From: Methanomassiliicoccales archaeon UBA147
GTDB taxonomy: Archaea > Thermoplasmatota > Thermoplasmata > SG8-5
DNA: 23,879 bases
Assembly: GCA_002496385.1 (NCBI GenBank)
Contig: DAJR01000038.1
Location: forward strand, 6,335-30,213
Direction: 5' to 3'
Shown here: one piece after another, positions 15,973-23,186 of the stretch
Numbering within the stretch: position 1 is the stretch's first letter
Layout of the letters: every line of letters begins with the position of its first letter
Translations under genes and position numbers: made by a program
Notes under the pieces: model-generated
What the model was told of the DNA's origin: nothing
Database searches by the model: none
Seen by the model: only the letters and a program-made list of their open reading frames with translations

Positions 15973-16022
15973 TAATGCACCCATTATTTAAAATTAAATT
16001 TTTATATTTCTTTGGTGCATTA
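15973..16022. promoter_or_regulatory. Paired inverted operator-like sites in the divergent promoter
   Basis: TAATGCACC (15973-15981) and its exact reverse complement GGTGCATTA (16014-16022) flank an AT-rich 32-bp core. Each arm ends exactly 10 bp before the TATA box it faces (15955-15962 on the minus strand, 16033-16040 on the plus strand), which puts each just upstream of the BRE position, at about -40 to -49. The mirror symmetry suggests a regulator controlling both genes, most simply the adjacent wHTH-STAND protein. That assignment is inference. Confidence 0.6.
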
Positions 16023-16032
16023 ATAAGAAAGG

Positions 16033-16040
16033 TTTATATT
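16033..16040 (+). promoter_or_regulatory. TATA box of the beta-helix surface-protein gene
   Basis: TTTATATT lies 36 bp before the ATG at 16076. The start site should fall near 16062, leaving a short leader that just includes AGGAGG (16064-16069). The preceding GAAAGG is a plausible purine-rich BRE. Confidence 0.65.
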
Positions 16041-16075
16041 CAAATACCGGGCTATCTTCACGTAGGAGGCAGAAA

Positions 16076-19000
16076 ATGTTATCAACGGAGAAAGCCTATA
16101 GGGTACCGAGGGAAATGCGGAGGAAAGAACTTACATTGGTTATCGGGATTGCGATGGTCTTATCGACAATTACCGGCCTGGCAGTTACGGGCAGCAACCC
16201 GGGGGACGGCATGTCACCGATGTTCGTTCCGCACTCGCCGATATCCATCAACTCGGACTCGGAGTTCGCCAGCATGGCTCTGGCCGAGGGGTGGGCTGGA
16301 AATGGGGTCGAGGCGGACCCGTACATAATCGAGAATTACGATATCAACGGGACTGGGTCATTGAATTGCATATACATCGGCTATACAACCTATTATTTCG
16401 AAATACGGAATTGCTTCCTGCACGATTCCGACAATCGTGGATTGGCGTTGGATTCAGTCTGCGGAAGCACTGTCTGCGGGAATATGCTGCTCGAAAATAA
16501 CGGCTCTGGGATGGCTATCTTTTCCTGTGGGGACATCACCCTCGCCAATAACACCGCATCGAACAATAAGGTCGGCATCGTCATTGCTACATCTAACAAC
16601 AATACGATAGTCAATAACCAGGCGACATCGAATCTCGACTCGGGTATCTACATGTATACCTCCGCCAACAATACAGTCAATGAAAACCAGGTATCCCTCT
16701 CCGGGGATGACGGGATATACCTCGTCTACTCGGATGGAAACCTGATTACCGGCAACGTTCTATCGAGCAACCACAACGGGATCAAGACTCTTGAATCCGA
16801 TTATAATAAGATATACCACAACAATTTCATGGACAATGCGTTCCAGGCCTCCAATGATTATTTCAATTCCTGGGACAACGGATACCCGTCCGGAGGCAAT
16901 TACTGGAGCGATTATTCAGGCTCCGACGCCAACTGGGACGGCATCGGTGATGTCCCTTACTCATTCTTCGGTGGTCAGGATGCATACCCGCTGATGGAGC
17001 CGGTCGTGAATGGCAGGGTCCAACGCCCTCCGATACGGATAAACTCGAACGCGGGCTTTGACGCGGCACATGGCGTGAGCGGCGGGAGCGGGACCGAGTC
17101 TGCTCCTTACATAATCGAGAATTACGATATAGATGGAACCGGATTTGGCAATTGCATATTCATCGGAAACACCACATATCACTTTATTGTGAGAAATTGC
17201 AGTTTACATAATGCATCGGGAACAATGACGCAATATTTTCAAAATTCCGGGATAACTTTGAATCGCGCAGACAACGGAAAAATCATGAACAACATTCTCT
17301 CATTCAACGAGGGCTATGGATTACAGCTTTACGTATCGGGCAATATCCACATCTTGAACAATACTGCAAGCAATAGTTTGCTAACCGGCTTTGATATATC
17401 TGGTTCGGACAATGTCATGATTACAGATAACTTCATAGAAAATAACCGCGACCGAGCCATCTATCTTGACGGTTCACTCAATAATACCCTGGCCAACAAC
17501 ATTATGGTGAATAATGGCATATACATTAACGGTGCACATTCTTCTGACGCAAGTTCCAACAAATACTATTACACGCACTCGATAGACCCTTCAAACACAG
17601 TTAATGGCAAGCCAGTATATTTTTGGAAGAATCAAAGCGGAGGTGTTGTTCCCCCGGATGCCGGGCAGATCATTCTTACCAATTGCACAAATGTGTTTAT
17701 TGAGAACCAGGATATCTCAAATGCATCTGTAGGCATTGCATTAACATATTCCTCAAACAATACTATCAGGAATTGCACTTTGTCTTCAAACAGCTACTCT
17801 GGAACTGAGTTCGGGTGGAATTCATATAGCAATATCTTTGTAAACAATATAATTCAAAGCGATGATGAATGGAGTCATGGAATTCTTTTATTCTACACAC
17901 ACCTCAACAAGATAGAAAACAATACGTTCTCGGGTGGATACAATGCAATCGAACTGATAGTCACTGAGGGCAATAGAATAATCAATAACACAATGTCTCA
18001 TAGCACTGAAGGCATCACCGTATGGTGGGGGGCCTCCAATAATACCATACAGAACAACATTATGACAGACATTGAATATCCCATATATTTCGATTCCGAA
18101 GCTAATAATAACAAGGTATTTCATAATAATTTCATCAATGTTACCTACTATGCCACTGATGAAGGAATAAATAACAACTGGGACGACGGCTACCCCTCTG
18201 GTGGCAACTACTGGAGCGATTACACTGGAGAAGACATCATGAATGGGGTAAGCCAGAATGTCCCCGGAGCAGATGGAATCGGTGATACTCCTTACACGAA
18301 CATCCAGGGGGGCGCGGGGGCGCAGGACAACTACCCGCTGATGACGCCCTGGGACAAGAACCCTGCCTCTGCTGACCTCTCTATTGTTCCCGATGACATC
18401 TCCTTCTTCAATTCCAACCCTGCAAAATGGGACGAGGTGACGATCTGTGCGGAGATTCGCAGCAACGATTGGTTTGTTGAGCCCCTTGTCAATGTGGTTA
18501 AAATCGTCGATAAGGAAATCGCACCGCAAGGTGATATTCTGACCTATACGATTTTCTACAATAATACAGGTTCTGGCAATTTAGACTATATCACAATCAC
18601 GGATGAATTGCACTGGGGTGTAACATACCTTGGCAGCAATCCTCCGCCAACATCCATTTTTGGACAAACAGCCATCTGGAATCTCACCAATGTTTCACCA
18701 GGGGTACATTCGATTGACCTTATGGTCATAATCAGCCCTATTGTGGCAAATGGCACGCTCATAGGAAATCATGTAACTTGTAATTATTCACCATCCGGCA
18801 TTTATTCAGAAGGGTGGGCATATACTATGGTAGGTGATACTTCACCCGTTATCCCCCATTCAGAGCCAGGCACACATTGCACAGTCTCGTTTTATCTGGA
18901 TTCCATCAATCCCGAAAATTTGATTTATCGCGAGTATGAGGTATTCGTCCCCAATGATGGAAGCACCATCATTTGCCATGACTGGATTGCCGATGTTACA

Positions 19001-20647
19001 GGCAGTCATGTTATCATTGTTGACATCATTGATTCCAATCCTGCGGAGCTCGACATGACAAATAATGCTGCATCTAAAGTCTTAACCATTTCCGAGCCCT
19101 GCGGCAAGCTCAAAGTAAAGGCCAGCTCCGACAAGCAGAAGTACGTCAGCGGCACGGACGACCATGCGGACATAATCGTGAAGGTGACCTATCTGGGCCA
19201 GCCAATCGGTGGCGCATCCGTTTCCGCCTTTGTAATCGACCCGAACGGCGCCAATAGTTCGGTTGAAATGGCAGAGATATATGAGGGGATCTATGTGGGC
19301 AGCTATCCCTTCACGAACGTTTCGACCACCGGGGCATACCGGATAAACGCCATCGCCACAAAATCCGGATACCTCCAGGGTGAGAACAATGATGCAAAGG
19401 ACAAGTTCTTCCTTGATTCCCCGGTACCGCAGATGCCGGAGGTTGAATCGGTCGCGCTTTCGGCCAACATACTGGCCGGCGGAATGAGCCTGGTTGTTAC
19501 AGCAGACATACTCAACCCGGCCGGGGTCGAGTCCATATTCGCCGCACTGTCCGGGCATCGCCGCTGGGGCACATTTGTACGACCCATGTACGACGATGGA
19601 ACCCATTCCGACGCAGTTGCGGGCGACGACATTTTCACCGCCTTATTTGACACCGGGGCCATGGCCGAAACCTACACACTGGACATATCCATCAACGGCC
19701 AAATCAATGAAAAACTGGATGCCGTTGTGGTCTCGCCGACAGATTACGTGGCCATCGACTCGTTCACAGGGCTTGAGACCTCCGGAAACTTCGTTGAAAT
19801 GGCTTCAACACTGACCAATCTCACCATCGGTCTCAACACGGTTTCCGAAATCTCGGGCATCAACTTCCTTATCGTGGAACACCGGACCGCGACAGGCGGC
19901 AAGGACCTTGAGTTCATACCCAGCGGGAACGCAATAACCGCTATGACATACGCCCACATCGAGGTGTCCTATACCGATGACGACATACCCGCGAATGTAT
20001 CCGAGGAAAGCCTGAGGCTGTGGGTGTACAACATATACACCGAAAGGCTGGAACCTTGCACGCCCAGTGGTGTGGACACCTTCTCTGACCTGGTATGGGG
20101 AGATACGGAGCACTTCAGCGAGTTCAAGATGATGAGCTCGCCGCCCGGAACATGTGCTCACAAGATACAACTCTCCGCGGGCTGGAACCTGATATCTGTT
20201 CCGGTCGGACTTTCGGATGCATCCCTCGAAAAGTTCCTGTCCCCGATATCTGGCCTATGGGACAATGTGAAATACTATGATAACAATGACATAGCCGATC
20301 CCTGGAAATCCAACAGACCGGGAGGCACCGCGAACGACCTCTTTGAAGTGGACCACACTATGGCCCTCTGGGTGCGTGTTTCCGGTTCAGCAGAGTTGCC
20401 TGTGTTCGGTTCCCAGAGAACCTTGACCCAGATCGTTCTGTGCGCCGGGTGGAATTTCGTGGGATACCCGTCCTTCACATCCCAGAGTGTGGGAAGCGCT
20501 CTCTGGGGCACCGGAGCCGACAGGGTCGAAATCATGGACTCCGCTTCACCCACTTTGCTGCAGGTCGTGGGCCCCGATTACGTGCTGACTCCTGGGCAGG
20601 GCCTCTGGATCCACGTGCCTGCGGATTCGGTTTGGACTGTGCCGTGA
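16076..20647 (+). CDS. Giant secreted NosD-type beta-helix surface protein with CARDB/DUF11 and Ig-like domains
   Basis: A predicted exported surface protein of 1523 aa. The ATG at 16076 follows AGGAGG by 6 nt. A signal peptide has a long basic n-region and a hydrophobic core at about 19-37. Two right-handed parallel beta-helix blocks (about 55-315 and 320-755) are rich in N-N-T/I turns and each ends in the NosD-type module with DxGYPSGGNYWSDY and YPLM. Next come a CARDB-like domain (from about 767) that appears interrupted by a DUF11-like domain (about 804-905) and resumes near 932-1005, then Ig-like domains (about 1010-1215), a region ending in HFSEF, and the C-terminal AGWN domain (about 1363-1523) shared with the protein at 3232-7293. 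N-x-S/T sequons are abundant. There is no C-terminal membrane helix. A polysaccharide-binding or adhesive role is inference. Parts are markedly AT-rich. Confidence 0.85.
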   Translation: MLSTEKAYRVPREMRRKELTLVIGIAMVLSTITGLAVTGSNPGDGMSPMFVPHSPISINSDSEFASMALAEGWAGNGVEADPYIIENYDINGTGSLNCIYIGYTTYYFEIRNCFLHDSDNRGLALDSVCGSTVCGNMLLENNGSGMAIFSCGDITLANNTASNNKVGIVIATSNNNTIVNNQATSNLDSGIYMYTSANNTVNENQVSLSGDDGIYLVYSDGNLITGNVLSSNHNGIKTLESDYNKIYHNNFMDNAFQASNDYFNSWDNGYPSGGNYWSDYSGSDANWDGIGDVPYSFFGGQDAYPLMEPVVNGRVQRPPIRINSNAGFDAAHGVSGGSGTESAPYIIENYDIDGTGFGNCIFIGNTTYHFIVRNCSLHNASGTMTQYFQNSGITLNRADNGKIMNNILSFNEGYGLQLYVSGNIHILNNTASNSLLTGFDISGSDNVMITDNFIENNRDRAIYLDGSLNNTLANNIMVNNGIYINGAHSSDASSNKYYYTHSIDPSNTVNGKPVYFWKNQSGGVVPPDAGQIILTNCTNVFIENQDISNASVGIALTYSSNNTIRNCTLSSNSYSGTEFGWNSYSNIFVNNIIQSDDEWSHGILLFYTHLNKIENNTFSGGYNAIELIVTEGNRIINNTMSHSTEGITVWWGASNNTIQNNIMTDIEYPIYFDSEANNNKVFHNNFINVTYYATDEGINNNWDDGYPSGGNYWSDYTGEDIMNGVSQNVPGADGIGDTPYTNIQGGAGAQDNYPLMTPWDKNPASADLSIVPDDISFFNSNPAKWDEVTICAEIRSNDWFVEPLVNVVKIVDKEIAPQGDILTYTIFYNNTGSGNLDYITITDELHWGVTYLGSNPPPTSIFGQTAIWNLTNVSPGVHSIDLMVIISPIVANGTLIGNHVTCNYSPSGIYSEGWAYTMVGDTSPVIPHSEPGTHCTVSFYLDSINPENLIYREYEVFVPNDGSTIICHDWIADVTGSHVIIVDIIDSNPAELDMTNNAASKVLTISEPCGKLKVKASSDKQKYVSGTDDHADIIVKVTYLGQPIGGASVSAFVIDPNGANSSVEMAEIYEGIYVGSYPFTNVSTTGAYRINAIATKSGYLQGENNDAKDKFFLDSPVPQMPEVESVALSANILAGGMSLVVTADILNPAGVESIFAALSGHRRWGTFVRPMYDDGTHSDAVAGDDIFTALFDTGAMAETYTLDISINGQINEKLDAVVVSPTDYVAIDSFTGLETSGNFVEMASTLTNLTIGLNTVSEISGINFLIVEHRTATGGKDLEFIPSGNAITAMTYAHIEVSYTDDDIPANVSEESLRLWVYNIYTERLEPCTPSGVDTFSDLVWGDTEHFSEFKMMSSPPGTCAHKIQLSAGWNLISVPVGLSDASLEKFLSPISGLWDNVKYYDNNDIADPWKSNRPGGTANDLFEVDHTMALWVRVSGSAELPVFGSQRTLTQIVLCAGWNFVGYPSFTSQSVGSALWGTGADRVEIMDSASPTLLQVVGPDYVLTPGQGLWIHVPADSVWTVP

Positions 20648-20653
20648 GGGAAG

Positions 20654-20791
20654 GTTTAATTCCCCTATGGATACCCCGCATCCACGCCCATGAAGGTCGA
20701 ACTCATCTCCCACACCCCGGTACCGGAGTTCACTCCCCGCCCGGAGATGCCGTCCACCCTTGCCACGCGCCCGAGTTCCAGAAAGGTATGA
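20654..20791 (+). pseudogene. Possible thyX N-terminal remnant with its own TATA-like box
   Basis: A 33-codon reading frame (20690-20791) begins MKVELISHTPVPE, which resembles the first residues of flavin-dependent thymidylate synthases (M-x-V-x-L-x-x-x-T-P-x-P-E), then loses resemblance. The +1-shifted frame downstream reads CHAPEFQKGMMGSPFE, loosely like the later ThyX N-terminal region. A TTTAATT box at 20654-20660 would fit a leaderless start at 20690. It sits beside an intact ThyX-like gene on the opposite strand. The match is short and could be chance. Confidence 0.25.
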
Positions 20792-20816
20792 TGGGCAGTC
20801 CTTTTGAATGATAATA

Positions 20817-22316
20817 CTAGCTGCCAAGCAGCTCTTTCTTCATCTCCGGGAATCTGTCCTTTCCCCATGCCAGCATCAGGCTCAGAGGGCATTTTTCCCT
20901 GGCCAGGGACAGCATGTCCCCGGAAACCATTCTCACGTCCCACTGGGCATGGGCATCCTCCCTCAATCTGGAAATGTGATGCAGCTCGCGCGCGTTCGCC
21001 CGTATGAGCATCCTGCGCCTGTGTCCGTTCGTGAGCACGTACTGGGCGGCTGCCCGGTTGTACTTCGAGAGCTCATAATAAGCTTCCGAGCTTTGTCTGT
21101 AATTCTCCCCGAACTCTTTCTGAAGCCCTGTGTCGATGACTGACGGGGGATAGGTGAACCCGAGCCCCGGGTCATATTCCTGGACAAGCTGCGAGGACAT
21201 CCTGTGCCTCTTCATCTGCCCGTAGCAGGCCGAACTCAGAATCACCTCGAACGTGAAGTCTGCAAATTCGTACTCTCTCGTGGCAGACTCCCATGGGTTC
21301 GAGTACGCCAGATACTCCCGGATGAATCCTTCGGCCTCCCCGTCCCGGATCAGTTTCTCCGCGGCCTCATTGCACGCCTCCGCCGAGGCCAGGGTGTGCG
21401 AATGGAGGATGGCCTGCAGAATCGCCCTGTCCCCCTGCCCATTCCATCCAATCAATTTGACTTCATCGCCCTCCCTGGAAATTCCGCCGTGTCTCTCCAT
21501 CGTCTCGGAAGCGAGCCTCGAGGCATTGGGATGGGTCTTGATGAAAAAGTCATCGTTCAGAGGCCTCCCGAATTCCTTCATGTACTCCGCGGGGTCCGTG
21601 AGGAGGATGAGCGAGGGGGCGACACCGCCTGCCAGTTCGAAGAATTTCTCTCCGAGGGTCTTGACCTCTTCAAGGGGGTTGCCCCTCATGCACCTTATCA
21701 GGTATTCCAGGTTGCGGGCGTTGGCCGTGAACCCGAGCTGCGCCTTGGTGGCCAGGCTGACCGCATACCTTGCGTCCTCTTTGGCATATCCCTCTACAAC
21801 CCTCCTATCCCATTTCTTCTCCAGCATTTGAGGGTATTTGCCCTTGAAGTAATCCAAAAGGACCTTGAATGCCTTCGTATAGAGGTCATTCTGGTCCTTC
21901 ATCGTCCTTTCGAATAGCGGTCGGGCTTCCCCCTCGAATTCCTTCGGGAAGACATAGTCCCCCACCAACTCCTGGTATCTCTGGGATTTCTCCGTGTAGG
22001 AGCAGAGCCGATGCCATTCCAAGGACTCGATGCACAGCCTTGAGATGTCCAGAATGTCGAAGTTGAACACAGCATGCTCGGCCACAGATTGATGGTTCAT
22101 CTCGAACACGATGCTCTTGGCGGATTTCCTGGCGGCTTCGACATCCTCCAAAGACTTTTTCCTCAGCTCCGTGACAGGGGATGAGTCTCTGCTTATTCTC
22201 GCATAAGCTACGGCAACTGTCTCAGGCGTCAGGGGCAGGCCTTTCAGACTCTCGGTCGCTCGCACTTTCTCGATTATGTTTGAATCAATGTTATAACCGG
22301 CTAATTTCACTTCCAT
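20817..22316 (-). CDS. Tandem two-domain ThyX-like protein (FAD-dependent thymidylate synthase superfamily)
   Basis: A 499-aa protein made of two ThyX-like halves; ordinary ThyX is about 220-250 aa and makes dTMP from dUMP with FAD and methylenetetrahydrofolate. The canonical signature R-H-R-x2-S-x4-S-x-R is split between halves. The first has W-H-R-L-C-S-Y-T-E-K-S-Q-R (101-113): the first Arg is Trp, but the catalytic-type Ser111 and Arg113 remain. The second has R-H-R-M-S-S (370-375) but Glu380 and no Arg where Ser-x-Arg is expected. Both halves keep the NAR helix motif (199-201 and 441-443). The ATG at 22316 has only a weak GGATGAG site and a TATA box about 45 bp upstream. Long ThyX paralogues of this type exist in archaea and bacteria. 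Whether this one makes dTMP or does something else is unclear. Confidence 0.85.
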   Translation of the reverse strand: MEVKLAGYNIDSNIIEKVRATESLKGLPLTPETVAVAYARISRDSSPVTELRKKSLEDVEAARKSAKSIVFEMNHQSVAEHAVFNFDILDISRLCIESLEWHRLCSYTEKSQRYQELVGDYVFPKEFEGEARPLFERTMKDQNDLYTKAFKVLLDYFKGKYPQMLEKKWDRRVVEGYAKEDARYAVSLATKAQLGFTANARNLEYLIRCMRGNPLEEVKTLGEKFFELAGGVAPSLILLTDPAEYMKEFGRPLNDDFFIKTHPNASRLASETMERHGGISREGDEVKLIGWNGQGDRAILQAILHSHTLASAEACNEAAEKLIRDGEAEGFIREYLAYSNPWESATREYEFADFTFEVILSSACYGQMKRHRMSSQLVQEYDPGLGFTYPPSVIDTGLQKEFGENYRQSSEAYYELSKYNRAAAQYVLTNGHRRRMLIRANARELHHISRLREDAHAQWDVRMVSGDMLSLAREKCPLSLMLAWGKDRFPEMKKELLGS

Positions 22317-22353
22317 GTTCTCATCCAGATTATAGGGTCTGTAATAGAGAATA

Positions 22354-22368
22354 CTTATAAAATATATT
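22354..22368. promoter_or_regulatory. AT-rich TATA region between divergent genes
   Basis: CTTATAAAATATATT reads as a TATA box on both strands. On the minus strand it would start the ThyX-like transcript near 22334 with a leader of about 18 nt. On the plus strand it would start a transcript near 22385, exactly at the ATG of a 53-codon ORF and 130 nt before the phosphatase gene. Confidence 0.5.
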
Positions 22369-22384
22369 CGACCTTTCTATCGGT

Positions 22385-22546
22385 ATGCCAAGTCTCTTGC
22401 AGGACATTGGCACGTACTTCCGAGGCACAACCCGATGCCCACACTTCGAATCCCGTCTGCTAGCAATCTATCGCAAAGGGTTCGAATGCCGGGAAAATCA
22501 TTTTACATTGTATCATGTTTACTCACTGGATGCAAAATGTCCTTGA
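22385..22546 (+). CDS. Possible small leaderless ORF (53 aa), hypothetical
   Basis: A 53-codon frame starts MPSLLQDIGTYF, ends SLDAKCP and contains three cysteines. Its ATG lies at the start site expected from the plus-strand TATA box at 22356-22362, so it could be translated from a leaderless mRNA. It overlaps the first 32 nt of the phosphatase gene in another frame. I recognise no family. Codon choice is less GC-biased than in the neighbours, which argues against it or for a recently acquired sequence. Confidence 0.25.
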   Translation: MPSLLQDIGTYFRGTTRCPHFESRLLAIYRKGFECRENHFTLYHVYSLDAKCP

Positions 22547-23186
22547 TCTATTAAACGGTCAGTCGAACCTGTCAGCAATCGTGATCCGCCACGCCCAGCG
22601 GCACGAGATAGTCGGCGCCGAGGGTTACTGGACCTGCGGGCTGACTGCGGCGGGCGCGGAGCAGGCGCATGAGTTCGGCCGATCCCTGGCCGGACGCTTT
22701 TCAGGGTACAGGATTTTCCACAGCCCGGTGAAGCGGTGCGAGCAAACTGCCCTTGCCATAGCCCATGAGCTTGGCGTGAAGCATGTACAGCCCGAGAAAA
22801 TCCTGGGCGTCTCCTACATTCGCGTGTCGGTGGAGGAGGGCTTCGCCGAGGCAGATCGGTGGGGGGATAATTTCCTGAGGAAGTGGTTTGACGGCAGAGT
22901 GCCGGCGGAGATTTTCATGCCTCTCCCAGAGGCCAGGGACATTCAGATAGCCTACCTGAGGTCAAAATTGGACGAAGCCCCCTGTGGGACCTTGGACATA
23001 CACATCACCCATGACTGGAACATCAATGTCCTGAGGGAAGGCATATTCGGCCTCCGGCACGAGGACCTGGGGTGGCCGGATTTCCTGTCCGGCCTTGCCC
23101 TCTCCCGCGAATCCGGGCTCACCACCGCAACGCTGGCTGACGGAAAGTCCATCAGAAAGAAGATTATCTACGCCAACCCTCTTTAG
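22515..23186 (+). CDS. Histidine phosphatase superfamily protein
   Basis: A 223-aa (or 218-aa) cytoplasmic phosphatase or mutase-type enzyme of the histidine phosphatase (phosphoglycerate-mutase-like) superfamily, which transfers phosphate through a phospho-histidine. Visible active-site elements: VIRHAQRHE with Arg25 and the expected nucleophile His26, HSPVKRCEQTA with Arg74, and a late ITHDW with His166. The His-Asp pair recalls branch-2 enzymes, whereas overall size fits branch 1. The start is uncertain: ATG 22515 has no Shine-Dalgarno, and ATG 22530 would fit a leaderless start from the TTTTACA at 22501-22507. The 3' end overlaps the convergent membrane-protein gene by 23 bp. The substrate cannot be told. 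Confidence 0.8.
   Translation: MFTHWMQNVLDLLNGQSNLSAIVIRHAQRHEIVGAEGYWTCGLTAAGAEQAHEFGRSLAGRFSGYRIFHSPVKRCEQTALAIAHELGVKHVQPEKILGVSYIRVSVEEGFAEADRWGDNFLRKWFDGRVPAEIFMPLPEARDIQIAYLRSKLDEAPCGTLDIHITHDWNINVLREGIFGLRHEDLGWPDFLSGLALSRESGLTTATLADGKSIRKKIIYANPL

Noticed and set aside
22460..22500. Two TTCGAAT-type segments resembling tRNA T-loops.
   Set aside because: Neither has a matching T-stem, acceptor stem or anticodon arm on either strand, so no tRNA can be built.
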